Positions 38,784 to 47,470 of a stretch of 64,000 bases of DNA are shown piece after piece (position 1 is the first letter of the stretch; every line of letters begins with the position of its first letter). Source of the stretch: Microbacterium sp. MYb66 (GTDB lineage Bacteria; Actinomycetota; Actinomycetes; Actinomycetales; Microbacteriaceae); the NCBI RefSeq assembly GCF_002979435.1, contig NZ_PCOV01000006.1:163149-227148 (forward strand), read 5' to 3'. Under the pieces are notes generated by a model. It did not search any database and had not been told where the DNA came from. It worked only from the letters and a program-made list of their open reading frames with translations. The translations under genes were made by a program, and so were the position numbers.

Positions 38784-39879
38784 GTGTGAGCCATTCGACG
38801 TAGAAGAGTCCGACGGCGGAAACCGCGAGCAGGCCAGCGATGATCCACATCCGGACGACGATCGTGACCTCGGACCAGCCCCGCATCTCGAGGTGGTGGT
38901 GGAACGGGCTCATGAGGAACAGGCGCTTGCCGCGAGTGATCTTGAAGTAGGCGCGCTGCAGGATGACGGAACCGGACGACAGGACGAATACACCGGCGAT
39001 CACGAGCAGGAGAAGCTCGGTGCGGGTGAGGATCGCCATCGCGGTGATGACGCCGCCGATCGCCATCGAACCGACGTCTCCCATGAAGACCTTCGCCTTG
39101 GGCGCGTTCCACCAGAGGAATCCGATGAGGCTGGCTGCGACCGAGGCGGCGATGATCGCCAGGTTGAACGGATCACGCACCTCGTAGCATCCGCCGAGGG
39201 CGTCGGGGTCGCCTCCGATGCAGGGCTGCTTGAACTGCCAGAAGGCGATCACGCTGTAAGCGCCCACGACGATGACACCCGCGCCGGCGGCGAGGCCGTC
39301 GAGACCGTCGGTGAGGTTGACGCTGTTCGAGGTGGCGACGCCGATGATCGAGATCCATGCGAGGTAGAGGATCCAGCCCAGGATCACCCCGAACGCGAAC
39401 AGATTGAGCCAGGTGATGTCGCGGAACAACGAGATCGAGGCGCTCGCGGGCGTCTGCCCCCACTTGTTCGGAAAGCTCAGCGCGACGATGCCGAACGGGA
39501 TGATGACTAGCAGCTGGCCGATGACCTTCCGCCAGCCGGAGAGTCCGAGACTGCGCTGGCTGCGCACCTTCATGTAGTCGTCGATGAAGCCGACGGCGCC
39601 GAATCCGACCATCAGCCAGATCACCAGGATCGCCGACAGCGCCGGAACCTCGCCGCTGACGAAGACGCCGGTGAAGTAGCCGACGATGGACCCGACGATG
39701 AAGATGACCCCGCCCATCGTGGGGGTGCCCCGCTTCGCCTCATGGCTCGGATTGTGAACGGACTCCGGGGTGCGGATGACCTGCCCCCAGCCCCACTTCC
39801 GGAAGAGCCGGAGGAAGACGGGAGTCAGGAACAGGGTGAAGGCGAGCGAGATCGCCGCCGCCATGATGAGTGACCTCAC
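38773..39879 (-). CDS. mraY: Phospho-MurNAc-pentapeptide translocase
   Basis: A 368-residue membrane enzyme with about ten helices making lipid I on undecaprenyl phosphate. Active-site motifs are GFIDDYMK, NSVNLTDGLDGLAAG and the HHHLEMRGW loop near the C-terminus. The GTG start at 39879 overlaps the murF stop (GTGA); ATG 39864 is an alternative. It lies in the compact murF-mraY-murD block. Confidence 0.97.
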   Translation of the reverse strand: MRSLIMAAAISLAFTLFLTPVFLRLFRKWGWGQVIRTPESVHNPSHEAKRGTPTMGGVIFIVGSIVGYFTGVFVSGEVPALSAILVIWLMVGFGAVGFIDDYMKVRSQRSLGLSGWRKVIGQLLVIIPFGIVALSFPNKWGQTPASASISLFRDITWLNLFAFGVILGWILYLAWISIIGVATSNSVNLTDGLDGLAAGAGVIVVGAYSVIAFWQFKQPCIGGDPDALGGCYEVRDPFNLAIIAASVAASLIGFLWWNAPKAKVFMGDVGSMAIGGVITAMAILTRTELLLLVIAGVFVLSSGSVILQRAYFKITRGKRLFLMSPFHHHLEMRGWSEVTIVVRMWIIAGLLAVSAVGLFYVEWLTRVG

Positions 39880-41288
39880 GAGAACAATTCTCCCAGACGA
39901 TCGCCGAGATGCCGGAGGCCCACGGAATTGGATGACTTCACGAGCACGCGGTCGCCGTCGCGGAGCTCGGTGCGGAGGTACTCGAAGGCTGCCTCCTGGT
40001 CGGGCAGGTGGATGGCCTCACTGTCCCAGGAGCCTTCGCCGACGGCCGCGAGATAGAGCCTTCTCGCCTCGGGACCGACCACGACGATCCGCTGGATGTT
40101 GAGTCGCACGGCGAGCAGCCCGATCCGGTCGTGCTCCTCCCCCGCACTCTCTCCGAGTTCGCTCATGGCACCGAGGACCGCGACGGTGCGCTCCTCCGGG
40201 CCAGTGATCTGCGCGAGCGTGCGCAGCGCGGCAGCCATCGAGTCCGGGCTGGCGTTGTAGGCGTCGTTGATGATGCGCACCCGGTCGCTGCCCAGAGGCT
40301 GCATGCGCCACCGCTCGGCGATCTCCACCGTCTCCAGGCGCGCGACCGCGTCGGCGGGAGCGACGCCGAGCACGAGCGCCGCAGCGATCGCGGCCAGCGC
40401 GTTCGAGACATGGTGGGCGCCGAGCACGCGGAGGCGCAGGGGAAGCTGCTCGCCTCCTGCGGCGATGAGGCAGGATGTGCCGGATGCCGACACAGTGATG
40501 TCGCTCGCGCGCACGTCAGCCGCCGGCCCCTGTCCGAAACCGATGACCTGAAGGCCACGCTCGTTCGCGAGTTCCCGCATTCCGGCGACGCGGGGGTCGT
40601 CGACGTTGAGCACGGCCGTTCCGGGCACGCGGGCCGCAGCCACGAGCTCGGCCTTCGCCTTCGCGGTCGCCTCGATCCCCCCGAAGCCTCCGGCGTGGGC
40701 CATGCCGACCATGAGCACGACCGCGACGTCGGGCTCGACGAGGCCTGCGAGGTGCGCGATGCTCCCGGGCGCGGCCGCCCCGAACTCGCTCACGAGGAAA
40801 CGGGTGCGCTCGGTCACTCGCAGCATGGTGACCGGAGCGCCGACCTCGTTGTTGAAGGACTTGATCGGGGCGACGGTCTCACCCTCGCCCTCGAGGATGC
40901 GTGCGAGGAAGTTCTTGGTGGTGGTCTTGCCGTTCGACCCCGTTATGCCCACGATCCGGAGTGCACCGCCGGCACGGACGCGCGCGACCACCTCGCGGGC
41001 GAGGTCTCCGAGTGCCGCGACCGCATCCGAGACGATGATCTGGCTGACGCGCACGTCGACCATGTGCTCGACGATGGCGAGCACGGCTCCCGCCTCCACG
41101 GCCGATCCCACGAAGCGATGTCCGTCGGTCTCGGCTCCGGGCTTCGCGACGAAGATCGATCCGGGGGCCATCGTGCGGGAATCGGTGTCGACGAGACCGT
41201 CGACCACCGTCTCCGTCGTGTCCTCTCCGGCCACACGCAGTTCACCACCGACAGCGGCGGCGATCTCAGCGAGCGTCAGGGCGATCAT
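39876..41288 (-). CDS. murF: UDP-MurNAc-tripeptide--D-alanyl-D-alanine ligase
   Basis: A 470-residue Mur ligase adding D-Ala-D-Ala. The P-loop is GITGSNGKTTTKNFLARI, followed by KSFNNEVGAPVTML (family motif), FGAAAPGSIAHLAG and the C-terminal NDAYNASPDSMAAALRTL. It lies 27 bp downstream of ftsI; there is no murE between them, unlike most dcw clusters. A shift of murE to another locus would be needed to complete the pathway. Confidence 0.96.
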   Translation of the reverse strand: MIALTLAEIAAAVGGELRVAGEDTTETVVDGLVDTDSRTMAPGSIFVAKPGAETDGHRFVGSAVEAGAVLAIVEHMVDVRVSQIIVSDAVAALGDLAREVVARVRAGGALRIVGITGSNGKTTTKNFLARILEGEGETVAPIKSFNNEVGAPVTMLRVTERTRFLVSEFGAAAPGSIAHLAGLVEPDVAVVLMVGMAHAGGFGGIEATAKAKAELVAAARVPGTAVLNVDDPRVAGMRELANERGLQVIGFGQGPAADVRASDITVSASGTSCLIAAGGEQLPLRLRVLGAHHVSNALAAIAAALVLGVAPADAVARLETVEIAERWRMQPLGSDRVRIINDAYNASPDSMAAALRTLAQITGPEERTVAVLGAMSELGESAGEEHDRIGLLAVRLNIQRIVVVGPEARRLYLAAVGEGSWDSEAIHLPDQEAAFEYLRTELRDGDRVLVKSSNSVGLRHLGDRLGELFS

Positions 41289-41315
41289 TTCATCTCCATG
41301 CGCGGCTCTCGCCGA

Positions 41316-43085
41316 CTATCCGAACTTGGGAAGGAGCTCGTCCATCGGGACAGAGGACGGCATCACGCGATAGGTCTTCATCACCTGCGTCATCGCCTTC
41401 TGGAAGGCGGATGCGGTGGCCGCGGACGATACAACCTTAGTCGGCTCATCCAGGGTGACCACGACGACGTACTGCGGATCGTCGACCGGAGCGAAGCCCA
41501 CCATGCTGGTGTAGTAGACCCCCGCCTTGTAGCCGCCGTTGCCGTCCGAGACCTGCGCCGTACCCGTCTTGCTCGTGACCCGGTACCCGGGAACCTGGAT
41601 GCGATCGGCGTTGCCGCCCTGCACGGCCACGTTCTCGAGCATCCGTGTGAGCTCGGCGGCCGTCTGCTCGGTGACGATCTGCTCGTGCTTCGGGGCCTTC
41701 GGGGTGGTGACGCTGCCGTCCGAACCGGTGCACGACTCGACCAGTGAGATGTCGATCTTCTCGCCCCCGTTCGCGATCGCCTGATAGGCCCCCGCGAGCT
41801 GTGCCGCCGTGACGGTGAAGTACTGGCCGAAGGTCGTCGTGTAGAGGGACTGGCTGTCCCAGTCGCTGACCGGATGCAGGATGCCGCCGACCTCGGAGGG
41901 GAAGTCGAGCGTCTTCTCGCCGACGCCGAACCTCTCGAGGTAGTCGTAGCGCACCTCGGGAGCGACCATGGTTCCGAACTTCGACAGCGCCACGTTCGAG
42001 GAGTCGATGAGGCCACCGGCGAGCGTGTAGTTGTAGGCCGGGTGGCTGAACGCGTCGTTGACCACCGCACCGTTCGGGAACTTCTCGCGGGAGGCGGCGC
42101 TCACCGTGCTCAGCGGTGTCAGACCGGCGCCTTCGATGGCGGCGGCAGCGGTGATCGCCTTGAACGTGGAACCCGGTTCGAAGTCATGGTGGAAGATCTG
42201 GCTGGCCCTGGTCGCCGGCGTGGAGGCGTCGAGGTCGTTGGGGTCCAGCGCCGGCCACTCGGCGGCCGCGCGGATCTTCCCCGTCTTCACCTCGACCACG
42301 GTGACCGTTCCGCCCTTGGCACCCTGCTTCTGCGCCTCTTCGGCGATCATCTGCTGCAGGTACCAGTTGAGATCGCTGTTGATCGTCAGCTGCACGGAAC
42401 CGCCGTCGACGGCTTCGACCGTGCGTTCGCTTCCCGGGATCACGACCCCGTCCTTGCCCTTGCGGTAGGTCTCCTCGCCGTCGATGGGCGCGAGGCACGC
42501 GTCGTCCAGCTGTTCGACTCCGGCCTGCGCTTCGCCCGAGTTGTCGAGGAACCCGAGGATGTTGCCGGCGACCGCACCGTTCGGGTACACCCGCGTCTCG
42601 CGCGACGGCATGCTCAGGTACGAAGAGATTCCGAGCTCACGGAGCTTGATGTACTGCTCGGTGTTCAGACCGCGCTTCAGCTCCACATACTGACTGTCCG
42701 GGTTCTCGGCGAGTGCGTTGGACACCAGCGCCCGCACCTCGTCTCCGGTCTGCCCGGTGATCGCGGCGATCTTGTCCGATGCCTCCGCCCACGGCAGCTC
42801 GGGATCCTTCTCCTCGACCAGCATGATCACCTGCGGGCTGAGCTGCGCGTCGTAGACGAGCACGCTGGAAGCGAGCACCGTCCCGGCGGAATCGACGATC
42901 GAACCGCGCTGGCCGGGGATGGAAGAGCCGGCACCGAGATGCTCGAGCGATTGGGAGACGTGCTCGTCCGCGCTCACGACCTGGATGTCGACCAGTCGCA
43001 CGACGAAGGCCGCCAGCACGGAGAGGATGACCGCGAGGGCGACGACGGTGCGTCGCCGCGGTCCGCGGGTGGCTCGTGTCGTCAT
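41316..43085 (-). CDS. ftsI: Septal penicillin-binding protein (FtsI/PBP3 class B)
   Basis: A 589-residue class B PBP, the septal transpeptidase. A basic N-terminus and single membrane helix (about 13-34), a dimerisation (pedestal) domain, then the transpeptidase domain with STFK (active Ser, in EPGSTFKAIT), SSN (in DSSNVALSKFG) and KTGT (in TSKTGTAQV). There is no PASTA domain at the C-terminus. It starts at ATG 43085, 28 bp after the ftsL-like gene. Confidence 0.97.
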   Translation of the reverse strand: MTTRATRGPRRRTVVALAVILSVLAAFVVRLVDIQVVSADEHVSQSLEHLGAGSSIPGQRGSIVDSAGTVLASSVLVYDAQLSPQVIMLVEEKDPELPWAEASDKIAAITGQTGDEVRALVSNALAENPDSQYVELKRGLNTEQYIKLRELGISSYLSMPSRETRVYPNGAVAGNILGFLDNSGEAQAGVEQLDDACLAPIDGEETYRKGKDGVVIPGSERTVEAVDGGSVQLTINSDLNWYLQQMIAEEAQKQGAKGGTVTVVEVKTGKIRAAAEWPALDPNDLDASTPATRASQIFHHDFEPGSTFKAITAAAAIEGAGLTPLSTVSAASREKFPNGAVVNDAFSHPAYNYTLAGGLIDSSNVALSKFGTMVAPEVRYDYLERFGVGEKTLDFPSEVGGILHPVSDWDSQSLYTTTFGQYFTVTAAQLAGAYQAIANGGEKIDISLVESCTGSDGSVTTPKAPKHEQIVTEQTAAELTRMLENVAVQGGNADRIQVPGYRVTSKTGTAQVSDGNGGYKAGVYYTSMVGFAPVDDPQYVVVVTLDEPTKVVSSAATASAFQKAMTQVMKTYRVMPSSVPMDELLPKFG

Positions 43086-43113
43086 GGGATCTCTCCGTCG
43101 ATCGTGTGTGCGG

Positions 43114-43674
43114 TCAATGCGTGGTGGGGCTCGGCAGCCCGTCGGTGATCGCCGGCGGAAGGTCTTGCGCCGGCTGATCGGTGGCCTCGTCTTCCGTCGC
43201 CGTCGCCGGAGGCGGTGGGTCGACGATCAACGCATTGCTCACCGCGCCGGCGCCGTCGGGGTTGACCGTCGAGTTCCAGTCCGCTCCGGCTCCCGTGCCG
43301 AAGACGGCGCCATCGCTGAGACGGAGGTACGAGGGCGAGCCGGCCACCACCATCCCCAGACCGGCGGCGCTGCTCGCGAGCACCTGCGGCGAGCTCAAGC
43401 CGGTGAGCTCCTCCTGCAGCGCGTGCGTGCGCAGGTTCAGCTCACGCTGCTGGGACGAGAGGCCGGCGAGAGTGAACGAGTCCTGGGTGATGGCAAGGGA
43501 CAGCCCGACCTGGGCCGCTCCGATCGCGAGCGCTCCGCCCAGAGCGATGAGGGCGTACGCGAGCTTGGGCTTGCGACGTGCGGCGGGGCGGTTGACCGGC
43601 TGCAGCCGCCGCTGAGGTTCGCGTGCCGGTGCGACCGGCTGCGCCGGTTTGCGGACTGCGGCATTCAGGCTCAT
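43114..43674 (-). CDS. FtsL-like bitopic division protein
   Basis: A 186-residue protein with a basic Pro/Arg-rich cytoplasmic N-terminus (~55 residues), one membrane helix ([20 protein letters not shown]), a short leucine-zipper-like coiled coil ([22 protein letters not shown]) and an acidic, Pro-rich tail. The position between rsmH and ftsI and the layout match FtsL, although sequence identity in this family is low. ATG 43674 overlaps the rsmH stop (ATGA). Confidence 0.8.
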   Translation of the reverse strand: MSLNAAVRKPAQPVAPAREPQRRLQPVNRPAARRKPKLAYALIALGGALAIGAAQVGLSLAITQDSFTLAGLSSQQRELNLRTHALQEELTGLSSPQVLASSAAGLGMVVAGSPSYLRLSDGAVFGTGAGADWNSTVNPDGAGAVSNALIVDPPPPATATEDEATDQPAQDLPPAITDGLPSPTTH

Positions 43675-44609
43675 GCGCTCTCCCGCAGCTTCTCGGCGGC
43701 GCGCAGGCGCACCGGGATCGCACGGGGGTTCCGTGCGCGTTCGTCGTCAGCGGCGAGTTCGGCGCCCTTGGTGAGGATGCGGAAACGCGGAGCGTGCTCA
43801 GGGAGTTCGACGGGGAGACCGGCCGGGGCCGTCGAGGCTGCGGCTGCGGCGAACGCCTGCTTGACCAGGCGGTCTTCGAGCGACTGGTAGGACATCACCA
43901 CGATGCGGCCGCCGACTCCGAGTGCTTCCATCGCAGCGGGAATCGCGTCGGCGAGCACGTTGAGCTCGGTGTTCACCTCGATCCGGAGTGCCTGGAACAC
44001 GCGCTTCGCCGGGTGCCCTGCGCGCTGCGCCGCGGCGGGAGTTGCGGCGATGAGTATCTCCACCAGCTCCCCGGAACGGGTGATCGGCTGCTTCTGGCGG
44101 GCCTCGATGATGAATCGCGCGTAGCGGCCTGCGAGCTTCTCTTCGCCGTACCGTTCGAAGATACGGCGAAGATTCCCTTCGCTGTACGTCGCGATCACGT
44201 CGGCGGCGGTGACGCCCTTCGTCTGATCCATCCGCATGTCGAGCGGGGCATCCTTGGAGTACGCGAAACCACGCTCGGCTTCATCCAGCTGGAGCGAGGA
44301 GACACCGAGGTCGAAGAGGATCCCGGATGCTCCCTGAGCGTGCAGCCCGATCTCGTCGTAGACCGTGTGCACGAGAGTGAGGCGATCCCTGAAGCGGGCC
44401 AGCCGCTCGCCCGCGATGCGCAGTGCGTCGGTGTCGCGGTCGAGTCCGATCAGGCGGATATTCGGAAAACGCTCGAGCAGCGCCTCCGAGTGACCGCCCA
44501 TGCCGAGAGTGGCATCGACGAGCACCGCCCCGTCCGCCTTGAGGGCGGGGGCGAGCAGCTCGACGCATCGGTCGAGCAGTACTGGGGTGTGAATGTCTCG
44601 GAGGTTCAT
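43671..44609 (-). CDS. rsmH: 16S rRNA m4C1402 methyltransferase
   Basis: A 312-residue SAM-dependent methyltransferase (MraW/RsmH) modifying the ribosomal P-site. Motifs are [13 protein letters not shown] at the start, SAM-binding [15 protein letters not shown] and [13 protein letters not shown], and [19 protein letters not shown]. It is the second gene of the dcw cluster, 102 bp after mraZ, and overlaps the ftsL-like gene by 4 bp. Confidence 0.97.
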   Translation of the reverse strand: MNLRDIHTPVLLDRCVELLAPALKADGAVLVDATLGMGGHSEALLERFPNIRLIGLDRDTDALRIAGERLARFRDRLTLVHTVYDEIGLHAQGASGILFDLGVSSLQLDEAERGFAYSKDAPLDMRMDQTKGVTAADVIATYSEGNLRRIFERYGEEKLAGRYARFIIEARQKQPITRSGELVEILIAATPAAAQRAGHPAKRVFQALRIEVNTELNVLADAIPAAMEALGVGGRIVVMSYQSLEDRLVKQAFAAAAASTAPAGLPVELPEHAPRFRILTKGAELAADDERARNPRAIPVRLRAAEKLRESA

Positions 44610-44711
44610 GATCTTTCTCGGGGTGACCTTCGGCTCTGATCCCCCTCCGCTTCTCGACCCGGCACCGGGGAAGTGTGTCGGGGCGGGAGCGGCGGGGCAT
44701 CACAGCCGTGG

Positions 44712-45143
44712 TCAGAAGAGTCCCGGAATCACCTCCTGCTCGAGGTCGGAGTAGGTCTCCTCGCCGGCGGCGAGGTAGGCGTTCCAGCTCTCGGCATCCC
44801 AGATCTCGGCGTGGGCGCCGACTCCGGTGACGATGAGCTCCTTCTGCAGTCCTGCGTACTGACGCAGGTGCACAGGGATGGTGATGCGGTTCTGGCTGTC
44901 TGGCATCTCCGCACTCGCACCGGAGAGGAACAGGCGCATGAAGTCACGCGCCTGCTTGTTGGCGAGCGGAGCCTGACGGATCCGCTCGTGCATCGCCTCG
45001 AACTCGGCCGTGCTGAACACATAGAGGCAGCGCTCCTGCCCGCGGGTGACGACGATTCCGCCGCCGAGGTCCTCGCGGAACTTCGCAGGAAGGATGACCC
45101 GTCCTTTGTCGTCCAGCTTGGGTGAGTGCGTACCCAGCAACAT
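44712..45143 (-). CDS. mraZ: Transcriptional regulator MraZ
   Basis: A 143-residue AbrB/SpoVT-like DNA-binding protein containing two MraZ repeats; the first begins [20 protein letters not shown], the second [18 protein letters not shown]. It forms a ring that binds tandem GTGG-type repeats upstream of its own operon and represses the dcw cluster in studied bacteria. Such repeats are present at 45184-45210. ATG 45143 was chosen because [15 protein letters not shown] is the family start. Confidence 0.96.
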   Translation of the reverse strand: MLLGTHSPKLDDKGRVILPAKFREDLGGGIVVTRGQERCLYVFSTAEFEAMHERIRQAPLANKQARDFMRLFLSGASAEMPDSQNRITIPVHLRQYAGLQKELIVTGVGAHAEIWDAESWNAYLAAGEETYSDLEQEVIPGLF

Positions 45144-45183
45144 CGGCCATCACCCCCTCTGCGTCCGGCCAACTCGAGGTGCG

Positions 45184-45210
45184 CCCCACTTTACTCCACT
45201 TTCCTCCACA
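45184..45210 (-). promoter_or_regulatory. MraZ-type repeat array, proximal (three boxes)
   Basis: Three direct repeats on the - strand, GTGGAG, GTGGAG and GTGGGG, at a spacing of 10 bp (conserved A on the + strand at 45188, 45198, 45208). They lie 41-67 bp before mraZ. Tandem GTGG boxes with 10-bp period are the established form of MraZ operators. Confidence 0.75.
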
Positions 45211-45224
45211 TTCCTACGATCAAT

Positions 45225-45282
45225 CCGCGGAATCACGGCTGAAGGCTCACCTGGCGCGTCGAAGAACCGCGTGATTCCGCGG
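45225..45282. repeat. 13-bp inverted repeat between the MraZ arrays
   Basis: CCGCGGAATCACG (45225-45237) and its reverse complement CGTGATTCCGCGG (45270-45282), 32 bp apart. It lies in the mraZ promoter region and its right arm touches the distal GTGGAGG array. Possibly another operator; too widely spaced to be a terminator. Confidence 0.55.
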
Positions 45283-45309
45283 TGGAGGAGAGTGGAGGCG
45301 TGGTGGAGG
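45282..45309 (+). promoter_or_regulatory. MraZ-type repeat array, distal and inverted (three boxes)
   Basis: Three GTGGAGG repeats on the + strand (45282, 45292 and 45303; spacings 10 and 11 bp). Same unit as the proximal array but in the opposite orientation, 72 bp further upstream. The two arrays are symmetric around about 45245. Confidence 0.55.
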
Positions 45310-45344
45310 ACTCAGCGAAGGCCTGACGAGACCCCTGCGCGTCG

Positions 45345-45356
45345 CTCGTTAACGAG
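45345..45356. repeat. 12-bp palindrome CTCGTTAACGAG
   Basis: Perfect palindrome overlapping the base of the terminator of the DUF3040 gene and ~200 bp upstream of mraZ. May be an operator or chance. Confidence 0.3.
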
Positions 45357-45389
45357 AGAAGCCCGGATGCTCAGCATCCGGGCTTCTCT
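45355..45389 (-). terminator. Terminator of the DUF3040 gene
   Basis: A perfect 16-bp stem (45355-45370 with 45374-45389) with a 3-nt loop, 19 bp after the DUF3040 stop. It insulates the mraZ promoter region. Confidence 0.75.
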
Positions 45390-45407
45390 TGCGAAGTCGT
45401 GAAGGGG

Positions 45408-45782
45408 TCAGTGACCGTCTTGGCGGCGATCCCATCGATCGTTCATGCGATCCATGAACGAAGCGGAATCCTGCCGCTTGGGCGCGGGGCGCTCGCGAGA
45501 CTCCACCGGGCTCACCCGGCGCACCGGGGTGACCGCGACCATGACACCGGCGAGCATCGCGGCGAAACCGACGACGCCCACCACGATGCCCCACACGCCG
45601 CCGAGGATGACGCCGGCGACCAGGCCGCCGACACCGGCGAGCAGGAGGAGTGCGCCGTAGACGAGATTTCGGTAGCTCAATGCGCGATCGCCGGACGGCG
45701 CGCTCACGACGTCGGCGTCGTTGTGGAGGAGATGGCGTTCCATCTCGTCGAGCAGACGCTGCTCCTGTTCGGAGAGTGGCAT
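45408..45782 (-). CDS. DUF3040 family membrane protein
   Basis: A 124-residue actinobacterial protein starting MPLSEQEQRLLDEMERHLL, the DUF3040 signature, followed by two adjacent membrane helices (about 43-60 and 64-85) and a basic C-terminus. Function unknown; often found near mraZ in actinobacteria. The start is ATG 45782; the 30-bp extension is unsupported. Divergent from the polyprenyl synthetase gene. Confidence 0.87.
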   Translation of the reverse strand: MPLSEQEQRLLDEMERHLLHNDADVVSAPSGDRALSYRNLVYGALLLLAGVGGLVAGVILGGVWGIVVGVVGFAAMLAGVMVAVTPVRRVSPVESRERPAPKRQDSASFMDRMNDRWDRRQDGH

Positions 45783-45844
45783 TTCGTCCCCCTCGGGTAT
45801 CGTGCCTTCCATTCTACGCGCGCCGAGGCGTCCGCGGCTAGCAG

Positions 45845-45872
45845 TTCGACCTCCCCTTGCTTTACGTATGCT
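45845..45872 (+). promoter_or_regulatory. Putative promoter of the polyprenyl synthetase gene
   Basis: TTCGAC (45845-45850), 16-bp spacer, TATGCT (45867-45872), then 7 nt to GTG 45880. The +1 would coincide with the start codon (leaderless). Confidence 0.55.
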
Positions 45873-45879
45873 GGGAGTC

Positions 45880-46968
45880 GTGCCGTCCTCCTCCCCCGTC
45901 CCTGACGCCGTCGCCGCACGATTGGACCGCTTCCTCGCGAGAGTGCGCGATGAATCCTCGGACTACGGCCCGGATGCCGAAGCGTTCCTGGATGCCGCCG
46001 CAAGAACCCTCGACGGCGGGAAGCGGTTGCGCGCCCGGTTCTGTCACGCCGGGTGGCGCGCTGTCGCCCGCTTCAGCGATCGCGCAGCGACGGAGACGGA
46101 TGCTCTCTGGGACATCTGCACCGCCCTGGAGATCTTCCAGTCGGCCGCGCTCGTCCATGACGATCTGATCGACAACTCGGACACCCGCCGCGGTCGCCCG
46201 GCGGCGCACCGCGCACTCGAGGCCTCGCACCGCGCAGCGGCATGGTCAGGAGACGCTGAGGCCTTCGGTCGTGCCTCCGCCATCCTGCTCGGCGACCTCC
46301 TCGTCGCCTGGAGCGACGATCTGCTCGAGTCCGCCCTCGAGGGGCTCGCGCACGCCCGCGACGTGCGTTCCGAATACGCCAGGATGCGCCGCGATGTGAC
46401 CACGGGCCAGTTCCTCGACATCGCCGAGGAGTCGGCCTGGAGCGTCAACGACGGTCGCCTCCACGCCGAACGAGCATTGCGCGTGGCGTCGCTCAAATCC
46501 GCCCGGTACAGCATCGAGCAGCCGCTGATCCTGGGTGCCGCCCTCGCCGGCGCCCAGGCGGATCAGACGGCGGCGCTGCGGCGCTTCGGCCACCCGATCG
46601 GCATGGCCTTCCAACTCCGCGACGACGTGCTCGGGGTCTTCGGCGATGCGTCCGTCACGGGCAAGCCGGCCGGGGATGATCTTCGAGAGGGCAAGCGCAC
46701 CGTTCTCGTCGCCCTCACCCGGCAGTCTCTGGACGCGTCTGCGAGGAGTCTTCTGGATGAGATGCTCGGAGACCCGGATCTGACAGCACAGCAGGTGTCG
46801 TTCCTGCAGGCCACGATCACCGGATCCGGTGCGTTGGATCAGGTGGAGGCGATGATCGCCGACTACGCGCGCGAAGCCGACCGGGCCCTGTCGGGCGCTC
46901 GTCTCGACAACGCCGCGGTCGGGGAGCTGCGCGAGCTCGCTCGAGCAGCGACGGTGCGCGCCGCCTGA
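45880..46968 (+). CDS. Polyprenyl (geranylgeranyl-type) diphosphate synthase
   Basis: A 362-residue all-alpha prenyl synthase joining isopentenyl diphosphate units. The first aspartate-rich motif is DDLIDNSDTRRG, the second FQLRDDVLGVFGD, with GGKRLRARF near the N-terminus and GQFLDIAEES before the second motif. Product length cannot be read reliably. GTG 45880 was chosen because of the matching promoter; ATG 45868 is inside the -10. The gene order matches the idsA2-Rv2175c-pknL region of mycobacteria. Confidence 0.93.
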   Translation: MPSSSPVPDAVAARLDRFLARVRDESSDYGPDAEAFLDAAARTLDGGKRLRARFCHAGWRAVARFSDRAATETDALWDICTALEIFQSAALVHDDLIDNSDTRRGRPAAHRALEASHRAAAWSGDAEAFGRASAILLGDLLVAWSDDLLESALEGLAHARDVRSEYARMRRDVTTGQFLDIAEESAWSVNDGRLHAERALRVASLKSARYSIEQPLILGAALAGAQADQTAALRRFGHPIGMAFQLRDDVLGVFGDASVTGKPAGDDLREGKRTVLVALTRQSLDASARSLLDEMLGDPDLTAQQVSFLQATITGSGALDQVEAMIADYAREADRALSGARLDNAAVGELRELARAATVRAA

Positions 46969-46980
46969 AGCGGGCTCGTC

Positions 46981-47349
46981 TCAGGCGAGCGTGCGCGCGA
47001 GGCGGCGGACCGCGCTCTTGTGTCCCGCGAGCAGCGCGTCGATCGGCGAGCGGCCGAGGCTCTCCTCTTCGGCGAGCAGCCAATCGATCAGCTCGTCGTC
47101 GGAGAAGCCGGCGTCCTGCAGGACGATGATCGTTCCGCGCAGCGAGCTCAGCGGGTGCCCATCGACGATGAAGATGCCGGGCACGGCGAAGACACCCGTA
47201 CGCCGGGAGCCGACCAGGTAGTGGTCGTCGATCAGACGGCGTACTCGGCCGAGGGGCTCATCCAGCGCCTCGACGAGGTCGGGCATCGTCAGCCACTCGA
47301 CGGCAGCGGCGGCAGGGGTTCCAGCAACGTTCTCAGACACGTTGCCCAC
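46981..47349 (-). CDS. Rv2175c-like DNA-binding protein
   Basis: A 122-residue protein with a winged-helix region (VEWLTMPDLVEALDEPLGRVRRLIDDHYL), then GIFIVDGHPLSSLRGTIIVLQDAGFSDDELIDWLL, typical of the Rv2175c family. In Mycobacterium tuberculosis this protein binds DNA and is phosphorylated by PknL on an N-terminal Thr; the present N-terminus is short and contains a Thr in AGTPAAA. A PASTA kinase is encoded nearby. GTG 47349 has AAGGTGAG upstream; ATG 47376 is an alternative. Convergent with the prenyl synthase gene. Confidence 0.85.
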   Translation of the reverse strand: MGNVSENVAGTPAAAAVEWLTMPDLVEALDEPLGRVRRLIDDHYLVGSRRTGVFAVPGIFIVDGHPLSSLRGTIIVLQDAGFSDDELIDWLLAEEESLGRSPIDALLAGHKSAVRRLARTLA

Positions 47350-47470
47350 TATCTCACCTTCGTACGGGCCTCGCATGTCGACCCACCAGTCACATCCGTC
47401 ACTTGCGCCACTCCTGTTGACTTCTGTTTACATCCGTGTCAGCGTGAAGTGCTCGAAAAGGGGGCACGCC

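Noticed and set aside
45345..45356. Phage attachment site at the 12-bp palindrome
   Set aside because: No integrase, direct repeat pair or tRNA gene nearby; it overlaps a terminator stem.
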